In this document: positions 53,975 through 63,367 of the stretch, piece by piece
Layout: each line of letters starts with the position of its first letter
How positions within the stretch are numbered: the first letter of the stretch is position 1
Source of the DNA: Ruegeria sp. SCSIO 43209
Lineage (GTDB): Bacteria; Pseudomonadota; Alphaproteobacteria; Rhodobacterales; Rhodobacteraceae
Assembly (NCBI RefSeq): GCF_019904295.1
Contig: NZ_CP065359.1
Span: 1,079,001-1,143,000, forward strand
DNA length: 64,000 nucleotides
Direction of reading: 5' to 3'
Made by a program: the position numbers and the translations under genes
Notes under the pieces: model-generated
Database searches by the model: none
Seen by the model: the letters and a program-made list of their open reading frames with translations, nothing else
Told to the model about the DNA's origin: nothing

Positions 53975-55030
53975 ATGATCCCCGAAGAACGCCTTGAACA
54001 GATAACTCAGCGATTCCAATACCTCGAAGCGGCCATGGCGGATGGTGCCTCGGGCGGGGATATTGCAGCTTTGGCAAAGGAATATTCCGACCTCAAGCCG
54101 GTGGTCGATCAGATCATGGCGTGGCGTCAGCTGGTTTCAGATCTGGCCGAGGCCGAGGCAATGCTGTCCGACCCGGACATGAAAGAGCTGGCCGAAGAGG
54201 AAATTCCAGAACTGCAGGCGCGTATCCCCGAGGCGGAGCATGCCTTGCAGCTGGCGCTGTTGCCCAAAGACGCGGCTGATGCGCGCCCGGCAATGCTGGA
54301 AATACGCCCCGGCACCGGCGGGGATGAGGCCGCGCTGTTTGCCGGAGACTTGCTGCGCATGTATCAACGCTATGCCGAAGCGCGGGGCTGGCAGTTCGAG
54401 ATCATCGAGGAACAAGCGTCTGATCTTGGTGGGATCAAAGAGGTGGTGGCACATATCAAGGGCGACAATGTCTTTGCGCGGATGAAGTACGAATCCGGCG
54501 TGCATCGCGTGCAGCGCGTGCCCGAAACCGAAAGCGGTGGGCGCATTCATACCTCGGCGGCGACGGTGGCGGTTTTGCCAGAGGCCGAGGATGTGGACAT
54601 TCAGATCGATGCCAATGACATCCGAATTGACACGATGCGCAGCTCGGGCGCGGGGGGGCAGCACGTGAACACGACGGATTCGGCTGTGCGGATTACTCAC
54701 TTGCCCAGCGGAATCGTGGTGACCAGTTCCGAGAAATCCCAGCACCGAAACCGTGAGATAGCGATGCAGGTGCTGAAAACGCGCCTTTATGATCTTGAAC
54801 GGCAGCGGATCGACAGCGAACGCTCGGCGGATCGCGCCAGTCAGGTCGGTTCAGGTGACCGGTCGGAACGGATTAGGACGTATAACTTCCCGCAAGGCCG
54901 CATGACGGATCACCGCATTAACCTGACGCTTTATAAGCTGGATCAGGTGATGCAGGGCGATCTGGATGAGGTGATCGACGCGCTGACCGCAGATGATCAG
55001 GCTCGGCTTCTGGCCGAAATGGCGCAATGA
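53975..55030 (+). CDS. prfA: Peptide chain release factor 1
   Basis: 351 residues from the ATG at 53975 (MIPEERL), the start that matches relatives; an ATG at 53957 is also possible. The GGQ motif sits in [16 protein letters not shown], and the stop-codon recognition loop is VPETES, corresponding to the PxT motif. It ends translation at UAA and UAG. It overlaps prmC by 4 bp. Confidence 0.96.
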   Translation: MIPEERLEQITQRFQYLEAAMADGASGGDIAALAKEYSDLKPVVDQIMAWRQLVSDLAEAEAMLSDPDMKELAEEEIPELQARIPEAEHALQLALLPKDAADARPAMLEIRPGTGGDEAALFAGDLLRMYQRYAEARGWQFEIIEEQASDLGGIKEVVAHIKGDNVFARMKYESGVHRVQRVPETESGGRIHTSAATVAVLPEAEDVDIQIDANDIRIDTMRSSGAGGQHVNTTDSAVRITHLPSGIVVTSSEKSQHRNREIAMQVLKTRLYDLERQRIDSERSADRASQVGSGDRSERIRTYNFPQGRMTDHRINLTLYKLDQVMQGDLDEVIDALTADDQARLLAEMAQ

Positions 55031-55884
55031 TTGCGGCGCTGACAGCCGCGCAGGCCATGGTCGCTGCAACCGCACGTTTGCGCGCAGCCGGTGTGCCTGA
55101 TCCAGCGCGGGATGCGCGGGTGCTGCTGGCGCATGCGGCGCGGATCGAGGCCAGTCGGGTGACGCTGATCGCGCCCGAGGAACTGCCGGTGGATATCGCG
55201 GAACGCTACGATCAATTGATCTCGCTAAGGGCCATCCGAGTGCCGGTATCGCATCTGCTGGGCGAGCGTGAATTCTATGGTCGGCGGTTTCGGGTCAGTC
55301 GCGATGTGCTGGACCCGCGCCCGGAGACCGAGGCATTGATCGAGGCGGCGCTGAGCGAGCCGTTTGATCATGTACTCGATTTGGGTGTGGGCTCGGGCTG
55401 TATCCTGATCACCTTGCTGGCCGAGCGGGCGAGTGCCTCGGGCGTCGGCGCCGACCTCAGCGAAGCTGCCTGCCTGCAGGCCAGCGCCAATGCAGTACAG
55501 CATCAGGTGCAGGCGCGCGCTGAGATTCGGCAATCTGACTGGTTCGAAAACATTGAAGGTCAGTTCGATCTGATTGTTTCGAATCCGCCCTATATTTCAG
55601 CGGACGAGATGCACGCGCTTTCCCCTGAAGTGCGCGAGCATGAGCCGCGCATGGCGCTGACGGATGAGGGCGACGGTCTGGATGCCTATCGCCGTATTGC
55701 GGCGTCGGCTCCGGATTATCTGATGCCCGGCGGGCGTATCTTGGTTGAAATTGGCCCGACACAGGGCGCTTATGTTTCTGCCCTTTTTGATGCCGCTGGT
55801 TTGACCGGCGTAAAGGTGATCCCCGATCTGGACAGGCGTGATCGTGTTGTGGGGGCCAGAATGCCGCCTTCTAAGCGAAACTGA
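55027..55884 (+). CDS. prmC: Release factor glutamine methyltransferase
   Basis: 285 residues. SAM-binding [14 protein letters not shown] and the catalytic NPPYIS are clear. PrmC methylates the Gln of the GGQ motif of the release factors, and its gene overlaps prfA by 4 bp as in most bacteria. Confidence 0.96.
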   Translation: MIAALTAAQAMVAATARLRAAGVPDPARDARVLLAHAARIEASRVTLIAPEELPVDIAERYDQLISLRAIRVPVSHLLGEREFYGRRFRVSRDVLDPRPETEALIEAALSEPFDHVLDLGVGSGCILITLLAERASASGVGADLSEAACLQASANAVQHQVQARAEIRQSDWFENIEGQFDLIVSNPPYISADEMHALSPEVREHEPRMALTDEGDGLDAYRRIAASAPDYLMPGGRILVEIGPTQGAYVSALFDAAGLTGVKVIPDLDRRDRVVGARMPPSKRN

Positions 55885-56111
55885 GGCCGAAAAATGCCGA
55901 TTGATGTAAAAAAGCTGCGACATTTTCGAGAATCCCCTTGTCTGAACGCTCAGGACATGTTTACTCAGGATTAGTCGGCGAGGTTGACGCTGTTTCAGCG
56001 CACCCCTGACGCCAAGCCCAAAAAGTCGATAGCGCGTAACGGCACAAGCCACTGAGCAGCGTTAGATACGGGTTGATCGACAGTGAATTGATAAGGCTGA
56101 CGTAAAGTAAG

Positions 56112-56693
56112 ATGAGATCTTCCAAATCCCGCTCGCGGGCCAAGAACAACCGCAATCGTCCTTCTGGCGGAAACGTCGTAAACCGGGTTTTTGACAGCTC
56201 GGGCCCCGAAGGCAAGGTGCGTGGCACACCGCAGCAGATCATTGACAAATACAACCAATTGGCGCGCGACGCTCAGCTGTCGAATGACCGCGTGGCAGCT
56301 GAGAACTTTCAGCAACACGCCGAGCACTATCTGCGCATGCTAAGCGAAGCGCAGCGCGAGATCGAAGCGCGCCGCGAAGAGCAAGAGCGTCAGAACCGCG
56401 AACGGCAGGCCGAGCGTGATCGTGAACGCGCCGAGCGTCAGGAACGCGAAGCAGCCCGTCAGGCCGATCCGGCCAAGGCTCCGCAGCCGGACGTTGTGGA
56501 TTTCGGGAATGAGGCGGCTGCGCCCGATACAGGGCTGGTCGAGACGCCGGAAAGCAAGGATGCCGAGCAACCCGAAGCGACCGAGCGTAAGGAAAAGCCG
56601 CGCCGCCCGCGCACCCGGAAGCCAAAGGCTGCCACCCCTGCGGCTGAGGATGCACCCGCTGACAAGGGCGACGCACCCGAGGCAGCTGAATAA
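56112..56693 (+). CDS. DUF4167 domain protein
   Basis: 193 residues. The N-terminal 75 residues are the basic DUF4167 part: RSRAKNNRNRP and the segment GTPQQIIDKYNQLARDAQLSNDRVAAENFQQHAEHYLRML. A long Arg/Glu-rich coiled stretch (QEREAARQADPAKAP) follows, then a Pro/Ala/Lys tail. The composition suggests an RNA- or DNA-binding protein; the role is unknown. A bidirectional terminator follows and ends next to rsmA. The 227 bp upstream holds no gene I could support. Confidence 0.85.
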   Translation: MRSSKSRSRAKNNRNRPSGGNVVNRVFDSSGPEGKVRGTPQQIIDKYNQLARDAQLSNDRVAAENFQQHAEHYLRMLSEAQREIEARREEQERQNRERQAERDRERAERQEREAARQADPAKAPQPDVVDFGNEAAAPDTGLVETPESKDAEQPEATERKEKPRRPRTRKPKAATPAAEDAPADKGDAPEAAE

Positions 56694-56720
56694 GCGCTTT
56701 TTGATCATGAATTGAATGAA

Positions 56721-56748
56721 AACCCCGGGCAAAGGCCTGGGGTTTTTT
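56721..56748. terminator. Bidirectional terminator between the DUF4167 gene and rsmA
   Basis: AACCCC-GGGC-AAA-GGCCT-GGGGTT forms a hairpin flanked by AAAA on the left and TTTTTT (56743–56748) on the right, so it gives a U-run on either strand. It lies between the two convergent stops (56693 and 56752). Confidence 0.85.
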
Positions 56749-56751
56749 CGT

Positions 56752-57594
56752 TCAGGGTTTGCGAATTTCGCGCGCGAGCGCGCAGAAGGCTTCGAGCGGG
56801 ATCTGCTCGGCCCGGTCGGTGGGTTTGATACCGGCTGCGATCAGGCGGTCCTCGATATCTGGCGCTGCCCCTTTCAGTGAGGCCCGCAGCATTTTGCGGC
56901 GCTGATTGAAGGCTGTGGCAACCACGCGCGACAGGGTTGCGGCGTCAGCGGGATAGCGGGGTTCGGGCAGGGCAGTCAGGTGAACCACGGCGCTTGAGAC
57001 CTTGGGCGGTGGAGTGAAGGCTCCGGGTGGCAGGGACATTGCAATGCGCGCTTCGGCCCGCCATTGGGCAAGGATGGCGAGGCGGCCATAGGCCTTGCTG
57101 CCGGGTTGGGCGACGATCCGCTCGGCCACTTCACGTTGAAACATAAGGGTCAGGCTCTGCCAGAAGGGCGGCCATTCGGGCGGGGTGAGCCAGCGGACCA
57201 GAAGCTCGGTCCCGACATTGTAGGGCAGGTTGGCGGCCACCCGGATCGGAGGCGTCAGATGGGCCAGCGGGTCGATTTCCAGCGCGTCGCCGTTGATCAC
57301 TTCCAGCTGGCCCGGATAGGCGGTGGCGATGTCGTTCAGGGCGGCGATGCAGCGGGTGTCCTTTTCCACGGCCACGACCTTGCGCGCGCCTTCGGACAGA
57401 AGCCCGCGAGTCAGACCTCCGGGGCCTGGGCCGATTTCAAGGACATCGCATTGAGTCAGATCACCCGCCTGCCGCGCGATCTTGGCGGTCAAGTTGAGGT
57501 CGAGCAGGAAGTTCTGGCCCAGCGACTTGCGGGCCGAAAGTTGGTGAGTTGCGATAACCTCGCGCAGCGGGGGGAGGGAGTCGATGGCGCTCAT
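56752..57594 (-). CDS. rsmA: 16S rRNA (adenine1518/1519-N6)-dimethyltransferase
   Basis: 280 residues (KsgA). It has the SAM motif [14 protein letters not shown], the catalytic NLPYNV, and the C-terminal RNA-binding helices with [14 protein letters not shown]. It dimethylates two adenines in the 3' end of 16S rRNA during 30S maturation. It is last in the lptG–lptD–surA–pdxA–rsmA order, after repeat copy D. Confidence 0.96.
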   Translation of the reverse strand: MSAIDSLPPLREVIATHQLSARKSLGQNFLLDLNLTAKIARQAGDLTQCDVLEIGPGPGGLTRGLLSEGARKVVAVEKDTRCIAALNDIATAYPGQLEVINGDALEIDPLAHLTPPIRVAANLPYNVGTELLVRWLTPPEWPPFWQSLTLMFQREVAERIVAQPGSKAYGRLAILAQWRAEARIAMSLPPGAFTPPPKVSSAVVHLTALPEPRYPADAATLSRVVATAFNQRRKMLRASLKGAAPDIEDRLIAAGIKPTDRAEQIPLEAFCALAREIRKP

Positions 57595-57640
57595 GACTTT
57601 ACCGTCGCGCGGGTTGCGGGGAGAGCGCCAGAGATTTTTT

Positions 57641-57674
57641 TGCCTCCGGCGGAGGTATTTGGGGCCAGATGAAG
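57641..57674 (+). repeat. Intergenic repeat element, copy D
   Basis: CCTCC–GGC–GGAGG forms a small hairpin that includes the first bases of the box GAGGTATTT-N2-GGCCAGATGAAG (ending 57674). It lies in the 82-bp gap between pdxA and rsmA, antisense to both. Its hairpin differs from those of copies A–C. Confidence 0.7.
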
Positions 57675-57676
57675 CA

Positions 57677-58642
57677 TTAGCGGGACTGCGCCATTCGCTG
57701 GGCGAGCTTCAGGGCCTCGATCAGGCTGTTGGGGTTCGCGCTGCTTTGGCCCGCGATATCCAGAGCGGTGCCGTGATCCGGCGAGGTCCGGACGAAGGGC
57801 AGGCCCAAGGTTACGTTCACACCGCGGTCGAAATCCAGTGTCTTGATCGGGATCAGGGCCTGGTCGTGATACATTGCAATCGCGGCATCATAGCGGGAGC
57901 GCGCAGCGGCGTGGAACATGGTATCGGCGGGGTGCGGGCCCGTCACTGCGTAGTCGATTGGATCGAGGTCTGCGATCAGTGGCGCGATCCAGTCAAGCTC
58001 TTCCGTACCCATTTTCCCGCCTTCGCCAGCGTGGGGGTTCAGCCCCGCGATGGCGATGCGAGGATGGTGGATACCGAATTGGGTGCGCAGGCCTTGGGCG
58101 GTGATCTCGATGGTTTCTTGCAGCACTTCTGGGGTGAGTGCGCTTGGGACCTGGGAGAGCGGGATGTGGATGGTGGCAGGAACCACGCGGAGCTGTTCGC
58201 TGGCCAGCATCATTACCACGCGCGACCGGCCTGCCAACGCCGCAAGAAATTCGGTATGGCCGGGGAAGGCAAAACCCGCACCGTCGATCAGCGCCTTTTT
58301 GTGGATCGGGGCGGTACAAAGTGCAGAGGCTGCGCCGGAACTCACCAGCTCAACACCCTTTTCAATAGAATCGATGACCGAAAGTGCGTTTGCTGGATCG
58401 GGGTGGCCGGGAGTGTTCGGGGCAGGAAAGTCGAAATGCAGCACCGGCAGAGCCGAGGCGCTGGCCGGTGTCGCTTCAGACGGGTTGGCGATCCGGGTAA
58501 TGGGTGTTCCATCGGGTAAATGTGATGCGTCGCCGATGTAGAAGAACGGACAGGTATCGCGCAGGGCTGCCCAAGCTTTGGCTGCGATTTCGGGTCCGAT
58601 CCCGGCGGGCTCACCGCAGCTTAGTGCGATTGGGGCGATCAT
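57677..58642 (-). CDS. pdxA: 4-hydroxythreonine-4-phosphate dehydrogenase
   Basis: 321 residues from the ATG at 58642, which overlaps the surA stop as ATGA. PdxA marks: [12 protein letters not shown], the metal His in [29 protein letters not shown] and the C-terminal [14 protein letters not shown]. It oxidises 4-phosphohydroxy-threonine in vitamin B6 synthesis. The surA–pdxA–rsmA order is conserved in proteobacteria. Confidence 0.96.
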   Translation of the reverse strand: MIAPIALSCGEPAGIGPEIAAKAWAALRDTCPFFYIGDASHLPDGTPITRIANPSEATPASASALPVLHFDFPAPNTPGHPDPANALSVIDSIEKGVELVSSGAASALCTAPIHKKALIDGAGFAFPGHTEFLAALAGRSRVVMMLASEQLRVVPATIHIPLSQVPSALTPEVLQETIEITAQGLRTQFGIHHPRIAIAGLNPHAGEGGKMGTEELDWIAPLIADLDPIDYAVTGPHPADTMFHAAARSRYDAAIAMYHDQALIPIKTLDFDRGVNVTLGLPFVRTSPDHGTALDIAGQSSANPNSLIEALKLAQRMAQSR

Positions 58643-59892
58643 TGTTCGATGATGACGGCGTCGGCCCTCAGCTGTTCCAGCAGGCTGTTTGCAAGGGCCT
58701 GCAACCGCTGCTGGGTCAGTGCGTTTGCTACGTCCACACGGGTGGTGTCTTCGCCCAGGTTGCGGGTGCGATTGCACAGCATCAGGAACATCAGCGTCTG
58801 CCCGTTGTTGCGCGTCAGCGTGGCCGATGCCTCATTTGGATCAAGCTTGGCCAGCTCAAGCGCTACGTCGCGTGGAATCGCCGAGGGGCTTTGGGTAAGG
58901 CGTTCCAGCACGTCGGGCGATTGATCTTTGGCGATGCCGTAGAGGTCATCGCAGGTGTCGATCTCTTCCTTGAGCTTTTCGGCTTTCGCAAGCGTTTCGG
59001 CGCTGCGGCCACCGGGAAGGTAGTAGATCGCGTAGTCGATCTCGGAATAGGTTGGGGCACCAGCGGCAACTTCGCGGATACCGCGCATCTGGAACAGAGC
59101 AACGGCGTTCGGGAGCGACAGTGGGTCGGTGATCTCACCGTTTTTCAAGCCCAGAATGACGGGTTGCAGGGCCGGAGGCAGGTTGTTGAGCGACAGCCAA
59201 TCCAGTCGCCCGCCATTCTCGCGTGTGGCAGCGGCAGAGTATTGCGTAGCAGCCGAAGAAAAGCTGTCTTGATCGGGAAGTTGTGAGATTTCATCGGCCA
59301 GGGCTTCAGCCTGCGCCAGGGTCTGCGGTGTTACCGGAATGATAATCTCGGACAACAAAACCTGCAGGCCGCCGCCGCCACCCTGACCCAGTGCACGGTT
59401 GATCTCATCTTCCGAGGGACGAGCCTGCGATAGAAAGCGGGTACTGACAAAGTCGCGCCAGGACAGTTGATCGGCGACAAAATCCCGGACGGTTTCCTTT
59501 GATACGCCCGCATCGTTGAGCAGCTGCAGAAACTCTTCGCTGCTGAGGTTTCCGCGCGAGGCGAATTCATCAATCCCGGTCTGGATATCTTCGGGCGCGG
59601 CTTCGATGCCGGCATCGCGCATCGCCTGTTTGCGCAGACGATCCTCGATCAGGGCTTCGCGGACTTCGCGCTCGGAACTGCCCGGAACGCCGAGCAGTTC
59701 GAGAAACTGCTGACGTTGTTGAAGTTCATACCAGGTGACGATGTCCTGATTGACCCGGATTGCAGGCGAGAACAGGCTTTGAGCCTGGACCTGTGGTGTG
59801 GCCATTGCAACAAGCGCGGCAGCTAGCACCGGCAGCACCGATCTGCGGCAGCCAGAGCGGAGAGATTTTGTGAAACCTGAGATCAACTGCAT
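58639..59892 (-). CDS. surA: Periplasmic chaperone/peptidyl-prolyl isomerase SurA
   Basis: 417 residues with a signal peptide (about 1–37, ending QVQA). The SurA N-domain starts IRVNQDIVTWYEL and includes the REALIEDRLRKQAMRDAGI helices; one parvulin-like part lies at about 175–270 (LLSEIIIPVTPQ … GGRLDWLSLNNLPPAL). It guides outer-membrane proteins, LptD among them, across the periplasm. It overlaps lptD by 10 bp. Confidence 0.92.
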   Translation of the reverse strand: MQLISGFTKSLRSGCRRSVLPVLAAALVAMATPQVQAQSLFSPAIRVNQDIVTWYELQQRQQFLELLGVPGSSEREVREALIEDRLRKQAMRDAGIEAAPEDIQTGIDEFASRGNLSSEEFLQLLNDAGVSKETVRDFVADQLSWRDFVSTRFLSQARPSEDEINRALGQGGGGGLQVLLSEIIIPVTPQTLAQAEALADEISQLPDQDSFSSAATQYSAAATRENGGRLDWLSLNNLPPALQPVILGLKNGEITDPLSLPNAVALFQMRGIREVAAGAPTYSEIDYAIYYLPGGRSAETLAKAEKLKEEIDTCDDLYGIAKDQSPDVLERLTQSPSAIPRDVALELAKLDPNEASATLTRNNGQTLMFLMLCNRTRNLGEDTTRVDVANALTQQRLQALANSLLEQLRADAVIIEQ

Positions 59893-62048
59893 CTTCTCTT
59901 AAACTTCTGTCCATCGCCTTCGACGGAATACCCTGTCAGGGCAACGGTAAAGCCGAATTCTGTCGAAGGCTCAATACTTGATGTGGAGGTAAAGCGTCTG
60001 TTGACGTTCACATTTACCTGCACACACTCATTTTCGTAGGTCACGCCGAACCCAAGGCGGAGTGGTTCGGATTCGCTGAAATCATAGCGTGCGCTGGCAA
60101 GGGTTAGCCAATTTTGGTCTACGCGGTAGCGGCCACCGACCCGTAGTTCCGAGATTTCATCATTATTTGCTTCAGCAGGATCAGGTTCGAGCCAGATGTA
60201 CCCGCCGGAGATTGCCGTATCTCCATTAGACCAGCCTGCACGAATTTCAGCTTTGGTAAAACTGAAATCGCTGTTTAAAAGCCCACGCGCGGCCAATGTC
60301 AGCCCCTTGCCGTTATTCAATTGCCCGGCAAGCAGAATGTCGGACTTGGTACCCTGCAGCCCCGATGTGAGCGTGAAATCCGAATCCGCATCGGACCGGA
60401 AGACCTGTCCGATTGTCGCCAGCGCCCGCCAGCCGTCAGCATTGTACCGAGACCAGTTCAGGCCCACAACGGCGGTTGCACCGTCTTCGCGGCGGTCGGG
60501 GGCCGGAAAGCGCGAAAGGGACAAAAGATTGCCCTGATCGAGTTCCTGAAAGGTACTTTCATCGTTGGGAACGTCATTGTTCGAAACATGCGTCCAACCA
60601 ATTTGCGCGATTGGCTCAAGGATTTGTGTTGCACCGGACTGCTCGCGGCGCAGCATGGGGTAGCGCAGGGTAAAAGCTGCACGCGGGGTCGAGCGGGTTA
60701 CATTGTTCGGAAACTCGCTGTCATTGCGGATATTGAACGTATCCACTGACGCGCCCACCAATGCCTCTGCACGTAATCCTGTCGCAAAGGTCCAGTTGCG
60801 CAGCCATTCCGCATCGAATGTTGCCCTGGCGACGTCGCGACCAATAATATCTTCGTCACTGGTTCGCGTGTGGGTGTGACCATCGAGGCTTAGTTCAACT
60901 TCACCCCCTAAGGTGCTGGGGAAGAATCGCTTTCGATAGTTGATGTCGAAGACACGCGATGGGATTTCATCCTGATTTTCGCTATCCCGAAGGGACTTGT
61001 AGTGGATGAAGCTGGTTCTGAACGCCGTATCACGCTTGATCCGCTCAAGTGCAATTTCGCTACGCAGGCGGTCAAAATCGGGCAAGCCGTAATCTGCCAG
61101 ATACGAGTCATCCGAAGTTGTTTTGATATCGAATGTCAGCCGGTAGTCATTTCCAAGACCGAACCGGCCATCGGCGAAGAAATACCCCCGATCCTGACCG
61201 GGCTGCAGGTCGTCGCGTGTATAAGAGCCTCGCAGCCGAATGCGCCCGCGTTTGAATGCCTGCCGGTAACGAAACCCAAGTGTGCGGGTCTTGGACGACA
61301 GATAGGGCGTCAGAGTCAGGTCCTTGTGATCTCCGATCTTGAAGAAATACGGCACCTGAACTCCAGTGCCCAGTTGCGAAGTGGTGCGGATCGACGGCAC
61401 GAGAAAGCCGGTCGCCCGCTCAAGTGTCGGGTCGGGTAGGCGTAGCGTGGGAAAGTAGAAGACCGGGACATCGAGTATTCGGAACTGTGCGCCTTCGAAA
61501 TAGAGCTGCCGTTCAAGCTGGTCATGGGTCACTTTCCGGGCGCGAATTTGCCAGATCGGGGGTCTGCCATTCGCGCAGACATGACATGAGGTTGCAGCGA
61601 CCTTGCTGAATTGCGTATAGCGACCTGCCGCACGGGTGGCCTGGACTGAGGCGATCTGCACTTGCTGGTCAAAGACCATGCGCGCGCCCATCAGAAGTCC
61701 ATTCTGTATCCCGCTGTCCAACTGCGCGGAATCGGCCAGCAATGTGCTGTTCCCGCCTTGATCGATCCGGATTGGGCCGGTCAGGGTCAGCTCGCCGGTT
61801 TCGCGATCATAGGTGACGCTTTGCGCTGTCAGTTTGACGTCGCCTTGGAAGGCCTCGACATTCCCCTCTGCGACCAGTTTGCGATCCGGGGTAATGAATA
61901 TCTCATCGGCCACCAGTAGGGCGGGTTGATTCTGTTCAGTCGCGTCAGCCTCGCTGGCGGCACCTTCTGGTTCGGACTGAGCGGCAGCTGCTGCTGGCAG
62001 CGAGAGGATCAGTGCGCTCGACAGCAACAAAGACAGGACGGAGCGCAT
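59883..62048 (-). CDS. lptD: LPS-assembly protein LptD
   Basis: 721 residues, signal peptide about 1–23. The OstA-like N-domain is at about 40–150 (EIFITPDRKLVAEGNVEAF, MVFDQQVQIASVQATRAAGRYTQ), and the rest is a 26-strand-type beta barrel. Cysteines occur around TSCHVCANG and near the C-terminus, in agreement with the disulfide-linked barrel. LptD, with LptE, puts lipopolysaccharide in the outer membrane. Its ATG shares one base with the lptG stop (TGATG). Confidence 0.95.
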   Translation of the reverse strand: MRSVLSLLLSSALILSLPAAAAAQSEPEGAASEADATEQNQPALLVADEIFITPDRKLVAEGNVEAFQGDVKLTAQSVTYDRETGELTLTGPIRIDQGGNSTLLADSAQLDSGIQNGLLMGARMVFDQQVQIASVQATRAAGRYTQFSKVAATSCHVCANGRPPIWQIRARKVTHDQLERQLYFEGAQFRILDVPVFYFPTLRLPDPTLERATGFLVPSIRTTSQLGTGVQVPYFFKIGDHKDLTLTPYLSSKTRTLGFRYRQAFKRGRIRLRGSYTRDDLQPGQDRGYFFADGRFGLGNDYRLTFDIKTTSDDSYLADYGLPDFDRLRSEIALERIKRDTAFRTSFIHYKSLRDSENQDEIPSRVFDINYRKRFFPSTLGGEVELSLDGHTHTRTSDEDIIGRDVARATFDAEWLRNWTFATGLRAEALVGASVDTFNIRNDSEFPNNVTRSTPRAAFTLRYPMLRREQSGATQILEPIAQIGWTHVSNNDVPNDESTFQELDQGNLLSLSRFPAPDRREDGATAVVGLNWSRYNADGWRALATIGQVFRSDADSDFTLTSGLQGTKSDILLAGQLNNGKGLTLAARGLLNSDFSFTKAEIRAGWSNGDTAISGGYIWLEPDPAEANNDEISELRVGGRYRVDQNWLTLASARYDFSESEPLRLGFGVTYENECVQVNVNVNRRFTSTSSIEPSTEFGFTVALTGYSVEGDGQKFKRRCS

Positions 62049-63148
62049 CAGCCATCCTCCGCATGTAGCAACAGGCCCAGAGACAGTAGAATGCCCGCAA
62101 AGGGTGGGGCCCAGGCCGAGACCAGAATAGGTAATTGCCCGTTTTCGCCAAGAATTTGGGCGAAATTCCGGATGAAGTAGATACCGAACCCCAGCAATAC
62201 AGCGGTCAGCACGGCAACTCCGGTGCCGCCGAACCGGACATGGCGCATTGTGAAGGCGGCCCCGATCAGAACCATCGAAACCAGAAACAGGGGTCGCGCA
62301 AGTTGTACCTGCAGCCAGACCTCATATTGCTTGGTTGAAAATCCCGCCTCGCCCAGATCACGAATCAACTGGGGCAGATCATAGACCGAAACTGAATCCT
62401 TTTGCCCGAGAGTGTCCAGAATCCGGTCTCTGGTCAGCGTTGTGGGTAGGTTCAGGATCTCATGGCTGGTGGCATTTGCTTCGGGATTGAGATCGTCCTG
62501 AATGGGCCAGATTTTGGCCTGATGCAAGGTCCAGAATCCATCCTCCAGATCAGCTTGCTGGGCCGAGATTTGCTGGTTCGGCTTGCCGTCGGATGAGAAC
62601 GTTGTGATGGTCACGTTCCGCAGGGCGAACCGGTCGCCGTTGACAGTGCCGGTTGCGTGAATCACCGACTGACCGTTGGCTGAGCTCTGGCGCAGCCACA
62701 ACCCCTCGCGGCTGATGGACAGGGCTGAGCCACCCTGGTTGCGATAGCCATCGGACAAGCGTTGGAACTCTTCCGACGTCGCGGCCGCGATGGGATTCAG
62801 CAAAGTCACAGCAAGTGCGCCGATGGTCAGCGCAAGCAACACGGGCGCCAGCAGGGCTCGGATACCGGATCGCCCGATAGCGCGGGTCACCACCAGTTCG
62901 GAGCTGCGGGCGAGGCCGACAAACAGCGCGATGGTGGCCAGGATCATTAGCAGGGGTAACATCTCGCTGATCGCGGCCGGTGTGTTCAGCAACGTCAGTT
63001 GCAGCAACTGGCCAAAGGATAGGTCAACGCCATCGAACCGCCGCACCTGTTCGATCAGATCGATCAGGATCATCAAGGTCAGAAAAATGCCGCCGATTAC
63101 AAGAAAGCTTTGAATAAAGCGGCGGGCAAAATAGCGGTCGAGGATCAC
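62048..63148 (-). CDS. lptG: LPS export permease LptG
   Basis: 366 residues from a GTG at 63148 (start VILDRYFARRF); an ATG at 63175 would add nine residues. Membrane helices lie at about 10–35, 55–80 and 95–120, then a jellyroll periplasmic domain (about 130–260) and three more helices. The C-terminal part with RDLGEAGFSTKQYEVWLQVQLARPL is typical of LptG rather than LptF. It moves LPS from the inner membrane with LptB. LptF is not next to it. Confidence 0.9.
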   Translation of the reverse strand: MILDRYFARRFIQSFLVIGGIFLTLMILIDLIEQVRRFDGVDLSFGQLLQLTLLNTPAAISEMLPLLMILATIALFVGLARSSELVVTRAIGRSGIRALLAPVLLALTIGALAVTLLNPIAAATSEEFQRLSDGYRNQGGSALSISREGLWLRQSSANGQSVIHATGTVNGDRFALRNVTITTFSSDGKPNQQISAQQADLEDGFWTLHQAKIWPIQDDLNPEANATSHEILNLPTTLTRDRILDTLGQKDSVSVYDLPQLIRDLGEAGFSTKQYEVWLQVQLARPLFLVSMVLIGAAFTMRHVRFGGTGVAVLTAVLLGFGIYFIRNFAQILGENGQLPILVSAWAPPFAGILLSLGLLLHAEDG

Positions 63149-63367
63149 TTGGGCATCCCCGTCAAACCCCGGCATCCAAGAATCACAATCGGGCATGGAA
63201 TCATGCGCGACGGCCTGTAACTGCCGATTGGTGTCACGTTCTCTCCCCCGAGCCTGCCGTTATTTTCGCGCGACCATAATGCAATTGCCCGGCGGGGAAA
63301 ACTGCTATCTGGTCAACGGTGGCTGCGCGGGCTAGGTCTTGGGCAACGCATTTTTCAGGAGAATGAT

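Noticed and set aside
55894..55974. 26-codon frame after prmC
   Set aside because: It is too short to judge, with no family and no clear ribosome site; left out as a gene.
57584..58519. Plus-strand open frame of 311 codons
   Set aside because: It is antisense to pdxA and shows no conserved motif; high GC gives long shadow frames.
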